64,000 bases of DNA from Terriglobia bacterium (GCA_020073215.1 JAIQFO010000024.1:1-64000); one strand, 5' to 3'. Numbered from the stretch's first letter, positions 54,242 through 63,006 are shown. The notes: generated from the letters alone by a model not told the origin. Numbers and translations: made by a program.

Positions 54242-55813
54242 TCACGAAAGAATCTTGCGCAGCTCGCGCCGCAGAATTTTGCCCGACGGCGTTCGCGGCA
54301 TCGATTCTACAAAATGAACTTCGCGCGGCTGCTTATGGTGGGCAAGGCGGTCGGCGACGAAATCGCGCAATTGTGTGGCGAGCGCGTCCGAGGGCGTAAA
54401 GCCTTCCCGAAGCACGACAAAAGCGCAGGGAATCTCTCCGGCGGCCAAGTCTGGTTTTGCGACCACGCCGCAGTCGCGCACGGCGGGATGTTCGAGTAGA
54501 ACCGATTCGACCTCGGCGGGCGCGACCGGGAATCCTTTGTACTTGATCATTTCTTTGCTGCGGTCGAGCACGTAGTAGAAGCCGTCCGCATCCGCGCGCA
54601 CGATGTCGCCCGAGAAGTACCAGCCATCGCGAAGAACGGCCGCCGTGGCTTGCGGTTCCTTCCAGTATCCCAGCATGAATTGCGGCCCGCGCATGACCAG
54701 TTCGCCGGACTCGCCCGGGGCGACCTCGTGCCCCTCAACATCAACGATGCGGCAGTCGGTGAGGGCGAGCGGTTGCCCGATGGAGGCAGGCCGGTACATT
54801 TCCGGTGGCGCGACGTAGCCGACGTGGGTAACGGGCGAAGCTTCGGTCATGCCGTATCCCTGGTACACGATGATGCCGGTGAGTTCGGCCATGCGACGGG
54901 CAAGTTCGGGGGCGAGCGGCGCGGCGCCCGACTTGATCAAGCGGACTTTGTGGTTCTTGGGAAAAACTCCGGCTTCGGCGGCATGGGAGAGGGCATTAAT
55001 GGCGGGCGGCACCATGGGCAACATCGTCACGCCTTCCTCAATTACAAGCGCGCACAGCTTCGGCACATCGAAGCGCGGCATCAGAACCAGGGTGTTGCCC
55101 AGAGTCAGCGAAAGAGTCAGCGCCACGGTGAGTCCGTAAATGTGGTAGAGAGGCAGAAAGCAGAGCATGACGTCATCGGGCCCGAGCGTCGCGGCATTCG
55201 GGCCCAGGATCTGATAGACGTTCGCAACCAGGTTGTGGTGCGAGAGCATGACCCCCTTGGGCAGTCCGGTGGTGCCGCTGGAGTAGGGAAGGGCGGCGAG
55301 GGTGTGTTCGGAATCCTGGATTGGCTCCGGAAACTTGGCGGACGAGGGCCGCAACAAGTTAGCGAAGTCTTCGCAGCCGGCGTGCGGTCTGCGCGTGGTG
55401 AAGACGCGACGCAGCGCCGCCAGTTCCGCAAGGTTGACGTTCTCGAGAAGCGCACCATCGGTAATCAGGAAAGCGGCGCCGGAGTTTTCCAGTTGAAAGC
55501 GGATCTCGCGCTCGCGGTAGGAAGGATTGAGCAGTGTGGGGATGCCTCCGGCAAGTGTGGCCGCGTGATAAGTGATGGCGAATTCCCAGGAGTTGGGAAG
55601 AAAGATCGCCACCACTTCTCCGGGAGCGAGTCCGGCGGAAATCAGGCCGCGGGCAAGGGATTCAACTAGGCTCCCGTATTCAGCGAAAGTAAAGCGGCGA
55701 CCGCAGGAAGCGTCTATCAGAGCGGTCTTGCGGTTGTTATGTTGGCAGCTTTGCAGAACAACGTCGTGGACGAAACGGCCCGTGGGATCGGCGTAGAGCT
55801 GGGTGCGAAGCAT
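54242..55813 (-). CDS. Long-chain acyl-CoA / 4-coumarate-CoA ligase-like enzyme
   Basis: 523 residues of the adenylate-forming family. The phosphate loop is YSSGTTGLPKGVMLSHHN, the second motif is YQGYGMTEASPV, and the hinge and end are GWYFSGDIVRADADGFYYVL, RSKEMIKYKGFPVAPAEVE and MPRTPSGKILRRELR with the catalytic lysine. It activates a carboxylic acid as its CoA thioester via an acyl-AMP. Unlike the ligase at 19-20.8 kb it has no dedicated ACP next to it. Fatty acid or aromatic acid is possible. Stand-alone minus-strand gene. Confidence 0.9.
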   Translation of the reverse strand: MLRTQLYADPTGRFVHDVVLQSCQHNNRKTALIDASCGRRFTFAEYGSLVESLARGLISAGLAPGEVVAIFLPNSWEFAITYHAATLAGGIPTLLNPSYREREIRFQLENSGAAFLITDGALLENVNLAELAALRRVFTTRRPHAGCEDFANLLRPSSAKFPEPIQDSEHTLAALPYSSGTTGLPKGVMLSHHNLVANVYQILGPNAATLGPDDVMLCFLPLYHIYGLTVALTLSLTLGNTLVLMPRFDVPKLCALVIEEGVTMLPMVPPAINALSHAAEAGVFPKNHKVRLIKSGAAPLAPELARRMAELTGIIVYQGYGMTEASPVTHVGYVAPPEMYRPASIGQPLALTDCRIVDVEGHEVAPGESGELVMRGPQFMLGYWKEPQATAAVLRDGWYFSGDIVRADADGFYYVLDRSKEMIKYKGFPVAPAEVESVLLEHPAVRDCGVVAKPDLAAGEIPCAFVVLREGFTPSDALATQLRDFVADRLAHHKQPREVHFVESMPRTPSGKILRRELRKILS

Positions 55814-55855
55814 CGAGGGTGATTGTAGTGGGAGACGGCAGAAGTTAAAAGCAAC

Positions 55856-56101
55856 TCAAGCGCCCAGTTTGCGCAGGAATTCCTGTTCGTCCATGCGGTA
55901 CTTAAAAGCTTTGCGGCCGTTGATGAAGACCACGGGAACCTCGTCGTTATAGAGGCGTCGGATCTCGGCATCCGAGTCGACGTCGATTTCATGCCAACTG
56001 AACCCGCCCCGCTTGTGCAGCTTGACCAGGCTCTCCTTGACGATCTCGCAGAGATGGCATCCCTTGCGGGTATAAACGACGACCTCGCCCGGCTGCGTCA
56101 T
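55856..56101 (-). CDS. Glutaredoxin-family protein
   Basis: 81 residues from ATG 56101. The active site CHLC follows the first strand (VVVYTRKGCHLCEIVKESL), and the glutathione or substrate groove has VPVVFINGRKAF with the cis-proline. It belongs to the short glutaredoxin/DUF836 type and probably reduces disulfides in the cytoplasm. It lies 42 bases upstream of the CoA ligase on the same strand and is divergent from the SDR gene. Confidence 0.88.
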   Translation of the reverse strand: MTQPGEVVVYTRKGCHLCEIVKESLVKLHKRGGFSWHEIDVDSDAEIRRLYNDEVPVVFINGRKAFKYRMDEQEFLRKLGA

Positions 56102-56184
56102 TCGAGGGAGTGTAGCAGTTTCGACGCCGAGTCTCCAAGACGCGGAATGCCTGCCAAAGACAAAGACGGGCGTAAAATTTCCTG

Positions 56185-56946
56185 ATGATGACGACGCGCG
56201 GGATGACGACAAACGCACGGCCGCTTTCTGGCAGGGTGCTGCTGGTGACGGGCGGGGCGAAACGACTGGGGCGCGCGATTGCCTTGGCCGCCGCCGAACA
56301 CGGCGCCGACGTGGCCATTACGTATCGCAACTCCGGGCGCGAGGCTCGAGCGGTAGTGGGAGAGTTGGCGCGGCATGGCGTCGAGGCGTTGGCCGTGCGC
56401 TGCGATGTGACCGATGAGAAAAACGTCCAGGAGATGGTGAAGGAAGTGGCAAGCGAACTAGGCGAGATCGACGTGCTGGTGAACAACGCCGCCAACTACG
56501 AGACCGTCGAGTTTGAGAAGATCACGGTAGCGCAGTGGGATGCAATCTTTGCCTCGAACACGCGCGGGCCGTTTCTGGTATCGCGCGCGGCACTGCCGTT
56601 TTTGAAAAAGCGCAGAGGGCGCATCGTAAATATGGGTTCGCTCGGCGGGTTGCGGCCCTGGGCGGCGCACGCGCATTATTGCTCGTCAAAGGCAGCCGTA
56701 CACATGCTGACCAAAGTGATGGCGAAAGCGCTGGCGCCTGAGATCGCAGTGAATGCAGTCGCTCCGGGGATGATTGATTTGGGAGAGAAGGCGGCCGCAT
56801 CGTTCATGAAGCGGATGTCGAAACAAACCCCCATGCGGCGCGCGGGAACGGCGGCGGACATCGCCGCGGCGGTCATGTTCTTCGCCGCGGCTCCGCATTT
56901 TGTTACTGGGCAAGTGCTGGCGGTGGATGGCGGGCTCGGACTCTAG
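56185..56946 (+). CDS. Short-chain dehydrogenase/reductase (FabG/pteridine reductase-like)
   Basis: 253 residues with the full classical SDR set: nucleotide loop VTGGAKRLGRAIALAAAEHG, NNAANYE, the catalytic serine in NMGSLGGL, YxxxK as YCSSK, and NAVAPGMIDL after it. The arginine after the glycine loop and TYRNSG suggest NADPH use. The GGAKRLG start is common to pteridine reductases and FolM-type enzymes, but a 3-oxoacyl-ACP reductase role is equally possible. Single gene, divergent from glutaredoxin. Confidence 0.9.
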   Translation: MMTTRGMTTNARPLSGRVLLVTGGAKRLGRAIALAAAEHGADVAITYRNSGREARAVVGELARHGVEALAVRCDVTDEKNVQEMVKEVASELGEIDVLVNNAANYETVEFEKITVAQWDAIFASNTRGPFLVSRAALPFLKKRRGRIVNMGSLGGLRPWAAHAHYCSSKAAVHMLTKVMAKALAPEIAVNAVAPGMIDLGEKAAASFMKRMSKQTPMRRAGTAADIAAAVMFFAAAPHFVTGQVLAVDGGLGL

Positions 56947-56995
56947 GCTCTGACTCTAGACCGGCAGTCCGCAGTGCCGCCACGGTTCGTATCAG

Positions 56996-57050
56996 GGCAT
57001 CGCTTTAGCGATGCCGCAACCCCCTGCGAAATCAGATACCCCTTTAGGGG
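56996..57050 (+). repeat. Paired TTTA-loop hairpin element, copy 3
   Basis: GGCATCGCTTTAGCGATGCC is a perfect 20-base hairpin with a TTTA loop. CCCCTTTAGGGG follows after 23 bases (57039-57050). It lies between the SDR and PagL-like genes. Confidence 0.88.
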
Positions 57051-57148
57051 CTGAGGGACTGACCTTCGAGGTCTTACGACACATGCTGACGATTTGTCTC
57101 CTGGCTCCCGTTCGCGTATCGTTCCTTTTTTCGACCCTGACCCTACCT

Positions 57149-57751
57149 ATGACACGATCCATTCGGCGTGCGGTCTCAGTTCTTCTCACATTCTTCCTGA
57201 CTCTTTTCCTCACCGTGTCTCTCGCCGTCGCCCAGGATCGCCCCGAGGAGGGCGGTCATGAGCTCCAGGTGTGGACTGGCGGCGGGCGCTCGGTTCCCGG
57301 TGGCACCAAAGATACCAGCGTGTGGAACGCGGGCGTTCGCTATGGGTGGATCCTGACCGCTCCGCACGGCCCCGGCTTTCTCAACGGACGATTTGAGTAT
57401 GCGGTGGATGCGGTCCCGGCGTTTGTCGTATTCCAACCAAAGAATACGGCGTACGGGGCGGGAGTGAATCCGGTGGGCCTGAAATGGATTTTCGCCACCC
57501 GCGGCGATGTTGCTCCGTACCTCGAGTTAAATGGCGGAACGCTGTTTACCACCCACGAAGTTCCGGCGGGAACGTCGACCATAAATTTCACCTCGGGCGC
57601 GGCCTTCGGGCTGCATTTTCTGGGAGAGCGTGCGTGGTCGGTGGAAGTCCGCTACATGCACATTTCGAATTCCGGACTGACCACGCCGAATCCGGGAATC
57701 AATACAGTGCAAGTGCGTTTGGGGTTTGGAAAATTTTTCGGCAAGAAGTAG
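57149..57751 (+). CDS. PagL-like lipid A 3-O-deacylase (acyloxyacyl hydrolase family)
   Basis: 200 residues from ATG 57149 (an ATG at 57083 is possible). A signal peptide (VLLTFFLTLFLTVSLAVAQ) precedes an eight-stranded outer-membrane barrel. The family motif appears as VRYMHISNSGLTTPNPGIN, with the catalytic His and Ser of the H-x-S pair; the third residue, Glu in Pseudomonas PagL, is less clear here. It would remove an acyl chain from lipid A in the outer membrane. Single gene; it converges on the iron operon with a 22-base gap. Confidence 0.8.
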   Translation: MTRSIRRAVSVLLTFFLTLFLTVSLAVAQDRPEEGGHELQVWTGGGRSVPGGTKDTSVWNAGVRYGWILTAPHGPGFLNGRFEYAVDAVPAFVVFQPKNTAYGAGVNPVGLKWIFATRGDVAPYLELNGGTLFTTHEVPAGTSTINFTSGAAFGLHFLGERAWSVEVRYMHISNSGLTTPNPGINTVQVRLGFGKFFGKK

Positions 57752-57773
57752 ATTCCCTACCCTCGAATCAAAA

Positions 57774-59006
57774 CTAACGGGGCCGCGATAACGCCGCCGC
57801 GGTCTGCCTCGGTTCCGCCCGCCGTCCGCAGCACGGCCCAGGCGGAATCGGCGCGCCGTGCGGACAGGTAGCCGGGTGGTTGAGGAACGTGCAGATCTTG
57901 TCCGTAGCTTCCGGCGAGAGGATGTGCTCGAATTTGCAGGCTTGCTGCTCGATTTCGGTTTCGCTGTCCATGGCAAGCGAATCGGTGAAAAGACGCTCGG
58001 CGAGACGGTGGCGGCGGATGATGTCCGCGGCGCGCTGGTGTCCACGCGCGGTGAGTTCGACAATCGCCGAGCCTTCGCCAAGCGAAAAGCCTGCCGGCTT
58101 CAGCGCGTCGTGGCAGGGATTGACGAAGGGCTTGTGATCGTGTGCCGCCGGCGGGTGCGGGCGAGTGGCCACCAATCCCATGGCAGCCATCTTTTCCACG
58201 GCGATGGATACGGGCAATGCGCCGTGCACTTCCATCCGGCCAATCTCGGCAATTTGGCCGTTCTCTTCCAAGGCAAACAGTTCTTCCAGCACCTCGTCAA
58301 TCTGCTCGTCGTCGGCCATCGAAAAAACTTCCTGGGCGGCGATTTTTCCGTGATGCAATTCAACCCGGCGGTCGGCCAGCCGCGCCACCACGGGGTCGTG
58401 CGTCACCATGACAATGGTGCGTCCCTGTTGATGAAGCTCGCGCAGCAGGCGCAAGACAATTTCTTCATTGACAGCGTCGAGGTTGCCGGTGGGTTCGTCG
58501 GCGAGCACGATCTTAGGATCGTTAATGAGGGCGCGGGCGATGCAAACACGCTGCTGCTCGCCTCCGGAAAGCTGCGAAGGCAGGTGGCCGGCGCGGTCTT
58601 TCAAGCCAACACGGTCGAGCGCATCAAGCGCTTCCTTTTCGTCGGTCATGCTGTGGAAATATTGAGCGAGCATGACGTTCTCGACCGCGGTGAGATAAGG
58701 GATCATGTGGAATTGCTGGAAGACGAAGCCGATCGTCTCGGCGCGCACATGGTTGAGATCCGATGCGCTGAGGCTGGCGACGTTTTGTCCGTCCAGCCAG
58801 ATTTCGCCGCTGGTGGGGCGGTCGAGACATCCGATGAGATTGACCATGGTGCTCTTGCCCGAGCCCGAGGGACCCATCATCGCAACCCACTCTCCGGGCG
58901 CGATGGAGAGAGAAATGTCGTCGAGCGCATTGATGAGGCTGCGGCCGCCATTATTCTCCTCTTCTCTGGCCGGGTAACTCTTGGTAACGCCCTTAAGTTG
59001 AATCAT
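57774..59006 (-). CDS. ABC ATPase fused to a DtxR-family metalloregulator
   Basis: 410 residues. Residues 1-225 are a LolD/MacB-type ATPase: Walker [10 protein letters not shown] (45-53), Q-loop FVFQQF (94-99), signature LSGGEQQR (146-153), Walker [10 protein letters not shown] (166-174) and His 203. After a short linker, residues 234-281 read like a winged helix ([30 protein letters not shown]). Residues 317-388 match the DtxR/MntR dimer and metal domain: [36 protein letters not shown] and [10 protein letters not shown]. Metal ligands His333, Glu337, Cys357, Glu360 and His361 are conserved; the DtxR ligand His98 is Glu here. It serves the two permeases upstream in an iron operon. No characterised example of this fusion is known to me. 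Confidence 0.9.
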   Translation of the reverse strand: MIQLKGVTKSYPAREEENNGGRSLINALDDISLSIAPGEWVAMMGPSGSGKSTMVNLIGCLDRPTSGEIWLDGQNVASLSASDLNHVRAETIGFVFQQFHMIPYLTAVENVMLAQYFHSMTDEKEALDALDRVGLKDRAGHLPSQLSGGEQQRVCIARALINDPKIVLADEPTGNLDAVNEEIVLRLLRELHQQGRTIVMVTHDPVVARLADRRVELHHGKIAAQEVFSMADDEQIDEVLEELFALEENGQIAEIGRMEVHGALPVSIAVEKMAAMGLVATRPHPPAAHDHKPFVNPCHDALKPAGFSLGEGSAIVELTARGHQRAADIIRRHRLAERLFTDSLAMDSETEIEQQACKFEHILSPEATDKICTFLNHPATCPHGAPIPPGPCCGRRAEPRQTAAALSRPR

Positions 59007-59042
59007 CGCTAGTCTTTCCTTTGCTACTACTCTTGCCGCGCA

Positions 59043-59096
59043 GCCCCTAAAGGGGCGCTTCTTTCGACAAAATTGCGGTATCGCTAAAGCGATACC
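59043..59096 (-). repeat. Paired TTTA-loop hairpin element, copy 4
   Basis: On the minus strand, GGTATCGCTTTAGCGATACC (59096-59077) and GCCCCTTTAGGGGC (59056-59043) are separated by 20 bases with GTCGAAAG in the middle. It lies inside the iron operon, between the second permease and the ATPase fusion. Confidence 0.88.
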
Positions 59097-59109
59097 CTAA
59101 TACGAAACA

Positions 59110-60273
59110 CTACTCTCCCCGCAAAATAATGGCGGGCTGAACGCGGCGCAGCAGTCCGATCGGCAGGATCGCCGAGATGAGCGCCACGGCAACGCTCCCC
59201 GCCAGCACGTACGGAAAAACGCTGAAGCGCGGCACCACAGGCGCGTGGAAGTTGACGCGTCCGATCCACGCCGCCACGCCAATGCCGATGAAGAAGCCAA
59301 GAATCGCGCCGACTACGCCCAGGGCCGCGGCTTCCGCCGCGAAGAATCCGTTGACCAGACGCTCGGATGCGCCCAGGGCTTTCATGATGGCAAAGTCGCG
59401 CCGGCGGTCGAAGACCCATCCGATGAGCGTTGCCAGCACACAGAGCGCGGACGTGAGTACCACCAGCGTGGAGGAGGCGTAGAGCGTGGCGCGCGTCTTG
59501 TTCAACACGTTCGCTTCGCCTTCCATGATCTGGCGGACGGGGCGAATCTCCGCCCCGGGCAGAAGCCGCGCCAGTTGGCGAATCGATGCTTCAACTTCCG
59601 CGGCGGTTCCGTTGGCGGCGACTTCAATGGTCGAGGGCGCGACCCCGGTCCAGCTCTGGAATTCAGATTGATCGAGATAAATACGACTGTCCTCGCCCGC
59701 TCCGGTCTGGAGCATTCCGGCGGGTGCGAGTTGGATCGCTTTGCCTTGAAACGTCAGTTCGAAGGGCTGTCGCTCGGGGCTGACTACCGTGGCCGCGCGC
59801 ATTCCGATCAGCGCTTCGTTGGGCACGTCGGGCCAATGGCTCACCTTCCACCAGTGATTTAACTGGCGGGCGCGAGTGAAGTCGGTGCCGGCGACGACTA
59901 CAGATTGTCCGTCGCGAGTGCGTGCAACCGCGTAGGCGAAAGGAACCGCCAGCGTCTTTGCGCCGAGAACCGATTCGACTTTGGTCAATGCGTCGGCGGG
60001 CAAGGCCTGTCCCTCTTTCGCAACGATGACCACGTTGGCGCCATAATTTCGAAATTCCGTGCGCAGTTTGGCCTGCACGTCGACGTAGAGGTTCATCATC
60101 GCTGTGGCCACGGCGGCCGCAACGATCATGGCCAGCAAAGCAGAGGCGGCGCGTCTGCGGCGTAACACGGCGGCGCGCAGAAGCATCCGAGCAAACATGG
60201 AAATGTGCTGCGCCTGAGCCCGGCGATCGGCAACCTGCTTCGGACTGTGGAGCGTGCCGGGAAGGGCGTTCAT
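59110..60273 (-). CDS. ABC permease of iron-uptake system (FtsX/MacB fold)
   Basis: 387 residues. One N-terminal helix (ASALLAMIVAAAVATAMMNL), a periplasmic MacB-like domain (about 70-255: GANVVIVAKEGQALPADALT, NHWWKVSHWPDVPNEALIGM) and three C-terminal helices around VFDRRRDFAIMKALGASERL. Paired permeases of this kind occur next to FTR1 and P19-type iron proteins, for example in the Campylobacter P19 and E. coli FetMP-like loci. It overlaps the first permease gene by four bases (ATGA). Confidence 0.9.
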   Translation of the reverse strand: MNALPGTLHSPKQVADRRAQAQHISMFARMLLRAAVLRRRRAASALLAMIVAAAVATAMMNLYVDVQAKLRTEFRNYGANVVIVAKEGQALPADALTKVESVLGAKTLAVPFAYAVARTRDGQSVVVAGTDFTRARQLNHWWKVSHWPDVPNEALIGMRAATVVSPERQPFELTFQGKAIQLAPAGMLQTGAGEDSRIYLDQSEFQSWTGVAPSTIEVAANGTAAEVEASIRQLARLLPGAEIRPVRQIMEGEANVLNKTRATLYASSTLVVLTSALCVLATLIGWVFDRRRDFAIMKALGASERLVNGFFAAEAAALGVVGAILGFFIGIGVAAWIGRVNFHAPVVPRFSVFPYVLAGSVAVALISAILPIGLLRRVQPAIILRGE

Positions 60274-61589
60274 CCTTCACCTCGCAGGGCGAACACGGGA
60301 TCGAACTTCACGGCGCGGCGAATGGCGGCGGCGCTTCCGGCGAAAGTCACAAAGACGGCGATGGCGATGATGATAGGGAACAGCACGGGCTCAATGGAGA
60401 TCTGCGAGTTGAAAATCGACCGGCCGATCTGGCGCGCCAGCAGCGCTCCGGCGGAGAATCCGGCGACGCCGCCGACTAGCGCGAGCAGCAGCGCCTCCGC
60501 AAAGAAGATCGCGGAGACTACCAGATGGCCCGCGCCCAGCGCCTTCATCAGGCCGACTTCAACCCGGCGTTCATAAATGGCCGTAGCCATGGCCGCCGAA
60601 ACGGCAAGCGCGGAAGCGAAAAGCGCGGCGAGCGTGATCAGCAGCATCAGTCCCTTGATCCGCGAAAGCACCGTGCCTTCGTTCTGGGCCACCTGCCGAA
60701 TCTGCTCCGCGTGCGAATGCGGAATGACTTCCTGCAACTGAAAGGCAATCGACTGCACGTACGGTGAGCAATACCAGCGATCGTAAACCTCGGGCGTCAT
60801 CGTCTTGGGATCGCGGATGGCAAGCGCATCCTGAGGCTTGGTCATAGCGCTGACGTAGACACGGCGTACGGCGCCCGGTTTGCCGAGAATCTGTTGCGCC
60901 AGGGCGAGCGGCGCCACAATCTGGTCGTCCTCGCTGGCTCCGGTCGAGAGGATGCCGGAGATGGTCAGCTGGCGCCCGGAGACATCGAGCGTGTCGCCTG
61001 GCTTCTTCGCCAGCTTCGTTGCCAATCGGTCGCCTACCAGAATGCTTTCGGAGTTGTCATCCGGCCAGCCGCACGCCGCTGGCGAGTCTTCGACTCGCCC
61101 TGGACGGGCGAGCCGCCCGTCCCCACACAAGCCCTCTACTTTCCACCAGGGATGCGTGATCCGCACGCCGGTGGTGAAGTCTTCCTTGCCGAAGGTGAGT
61201 TGCTTATTGAAGTAGGTGCCAACCAGCGTTACATCCTTCGCGCCGCCGCCGAGTTTCACCGTAACCGGCAGCATGGGCGAGAAGCCGACGATGTTGTGGT
61301 GCCAGAAGGTGCCGCGAATTTTCGGAAGATCCGCTTCGTTCAGAAACGCGCCGTCGCTGGGAGGCTTCAGGTTAACGCCACCAACTTCCACGTCAAGCGT
61401 GTCTTCCTGCGGCGTAACCACCAGATTAGCGCCGTAGGTGCGCAGTTCGCGGTTGATCTTGTCGCCGATATCGGTGGCCACGGCAATCATGGCGGTTGCG
61501 ACCGCAACGCCGAGCGTGATCGCGATGCCCGCCAGCAGCTTGCGGCGCGCTTGGCGGCGAAACGATTCGTAGACGAGGCGGGGGAACAT
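60270..61589 (-). CDS. ABC permease of iron-uptake system, with repeat-derived insertion
   Basis: 439 residues from ATG 61589, which overlaps the FTR1 stop by one base; longer upstream frames run through the FTR1 gene. Layout as in its partner: one helix (LLAGIAITLGVAVATAMIAV), a periplasmic domain, and three helices around IYERRVEVGLMKALGAGHLV. Between WWKVEG and WPDDNSESILVGDR there are about 21 extra residues (containing CGDGRLARPGR) where the partner goes straight from WWKVSH to WPDVPNEALIG. The DNA of this stretch (61071-61132) is a dispersed repeat also found between genes at 22471. The reading frame stays open, so the protein may still work. Confidence 0.88.
   Translation of the reverse strand: MFPRLVYESFRRQARRKLLAGIAITLGVAVATAMIAVATDIGDKINRELRTYGANLVVTPQEDTLDVEVGGVNLKPPSDGAFLNEADLPKIRGTFWHHNIVGFSPMLPVTVKLGGGAKDVTLVGTYFNKQLTFGKEDFTTGVRITHPWWKVEGLCGDGRLARPGRVEDSPAACGWPDDNSESILVGDRLATKLAKKPGDTLDVSGRQLTISGILSTGASEDDQIVAPLALAQQILGKPGAVRRVYVSAMTKPQDALAIRDPKTMTPEVYDRWYCSPYVQSIAFQLQEVIPHSHAEQIRQVAQNEGTVLSRIKGLMLLITLAALFASALAVSAAMATAIYERRVEVGLMKALGAGHLVVSAIFFAEALLLALVGGVAGFSAGALLARQIGRSIFNSQISIEPVLFPIIIAIAVFVTFAGSAAAIRRAVKFDPVFALRGEG
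61071..61132. repeat. Dispersed palindromic repeat inserted in frame in a permease gene
   Basis: Two hairpins, GGCGAGTC-TTC-GACTCGCC (61081-61099) and GGACGGGC...GCCCGTCC (61102-61122). The second plus flank matches the intergenic element at 22471 at 28 of 29 bases in reverse complement. The insertion is about 63 bases and so keeps the frame. Confidence 0.85.
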
Positions 61590-62839
61590 TATTTCTGCTC
61601 GAAGTAGTGTCGGCCCGCCGCCACGTCGGCCTCGGAGACGATGACCGAGTCTTCGGTGACCTGCGCCTTCAGCGGAATCGGATTGCAGCCGCCCGGCATG
61701 CCGAGCGACTGAGCGTTGATCGGAGCGGCGCAGTTCTTGCAGATTACGCCCTGCGCTCCCTTGTAAAAGCCGACCGGGCCGCAGATTTCGCAAGCGTCGA
61801 ACAGGGTAGCTACTTTTCCGTCGGGCTTCTGGTAGAGCCAGAAACGGACTTCCACCCCGCTTTCGCTGGCTTCAAAGCGATGCAGTTCGCCGTCGTAAAC
61901 CTGCTTTAGCGGAATCGAAACTTTGCCGTCGACGAACGTGACTTCCGTGGCCGGCGAGAGCGCGCTGGCGCTCTTCTCATAGATGAAGCTGGCCGTGATC
62001 ATCACAATGAACACGAACGAGAAGACGTAAATCGAGGCCATCCACATACGTTCGCGGCGCGCCGTCCAGAGCGCTTTGCGCCGGGCGGCGCCGGACTCCG
62101 GCAACTCGACCGGCTGCCGGCTCTTCATTTCAAACAGCACCATCAGCGCCGCCAGCACCAGGATGGTGACAAAAAAGAAGAAGTCGTTGCGGACGATGGG
62201 GCCGATCAGCGCCATCTCCTGCCGGGAAGAGGGAAGCACGCCATTCTCGGAAAGCTCGTGCAGGCCCGAGATCACCAGTTGCCCGGCCACCAGGAACAGA
62301 ATCGCGGTCGTGACCTTGAAGAACTTCTGCAGATTGATTTTGACGCTGCCCTTGACGAAGATCACGCCGAACAGGATGGCCACCACCACGCCCAGGACGG
62401 TGCCGATGAAGCTCATCAGTTCGCTCGAGTTCAGGGTTACCGCGGACAGGATCAGAACCGTTTCGACGCCCTCGCGCAACACCATCAGGAAGACGAAAAG
62501 GAACAACCCGATCCAGGCGTCCTCGCGGGCAAACAGGCCGATTTTGCCCTCAATTTGCCCTTTGAGTTTGCGGCCGGTCTTCATCATGAAGACGATCATG
62601 GTGATGACGAAGACGGCCGCCACCAGCATGACCCATCCTTCAAAGATGTCCTGGTTCCACTTGAGGCGGGAGAGCGCGACGGCCATGCCGATCGACCCGG
62701 CAAAGGCGGCTGCCAGAGCCGCGTACACCGATTTGCGCAGATCATTGCGGCCGATCTTAGCCAGATAGGCCAGGGTGATGCCGACGATGAGGGCGGCCTC
62801 GACGCCTTCGCGGAGCGTGACGATGAATGCCTGGAGCAT
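61589..62839 (-). CDS. FTR1-family iron permease fused to DUF2318 (FtrD-like) domain
   Basis: 416 residues. Seven or so helices carry the two REGxE iron motifs: LREGVEAALIVG (residues 10-14) and VLREGVETVLIL (122-126). The C-terminal 130 residues form a periplasmic DUF2318 domain with cysteine pairs DACEICGPVGFY and GVICKNCAAP plus PGGCNP, as in FtrD/Fe-S proteins of P19-type systems. It imports iron across the inner membrane, probably with a redox step by the C-terminal domain. It is the first gene of the operon and lies about 23 bases downstream of a Fur-box-like site. No P19/FetP periplasmic iron protein gene is in the window. Confidence 0.93.
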   Translation of the reverse strand: MLQAFIVTLREGVEAALIVGITLAYLAKIGRNDLRKSVYAALAAAFAGSIGMAVALSRLKWNQDIFEGWVMLVAAVFVITMIVFMMKTGRKLKGQIEGKIGLFAREDAWIGLFLFVFLMVLREGVETVLILSAVTLNSSELMSFIGTVLGVVVAILFGVIFVKGSVKINLQKFFKVTTAILFLVAGQLVISGLHELSENGVLPSSRQEMALIGPIVRNDFFFFVTILVLAALMVLFEMKSRQPVELPESGAARRKALWTARRERMWMASIYVFSFVFIVMITASFIYEKSASALSPATEVTFVDGKVSIPLKQVYDGELHRFEASESGVEVRFWLYQKPDGKVATLFDACEICGPVGFYKGAQGVICKNCAAPINAQSLGMPGGCNPIPLKAQVTEDSVIVSEADVAAGRHYFEQK

Positions 62840-62861
62840 GGAACAACCGTTCGCTTTCTAA

Positions 62862-62892
62862 GTGAAAATGAATTTCAATTTCAATATCAATA
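62862..62892 (-). promoter_or_regulatory. Fur-box-like site upstream of the FTR1 operon
   Basis: Read on the minus strand, GATATTGAAATTGAAATTCA followed by TTTTCA is a chain of GATATT/GAAATT hexamers with an inverted CATTTTC, as in Fur boxes built from repeated NATWAT units. It lies 23-53 bases before the FTR1 start, where it would cover the promoter. It could also serve a DtxR-type regulator such as the one fused to the ATPase. Confidence 0.65.
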
Positions 62893-63006
62893 GGATACGG
62901 GTTGGAACGGGGCCCGGTCAACGCAATCCATCACCAGTGGACGTGATTTGCATCACACGGGGAAACACGGCAGGGAACGGGGTTTGGCGCCCCCGGAGAG
63001 CTTGCA

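Noticed and set aside
57858-59012. 384-codon plus-strand frame opposite the ATPase fusion
   Set aside because: The minus strand carries every ATPase motif and the metal-domain residues; the plus-strand frame is a by-product of GC-rich codons.
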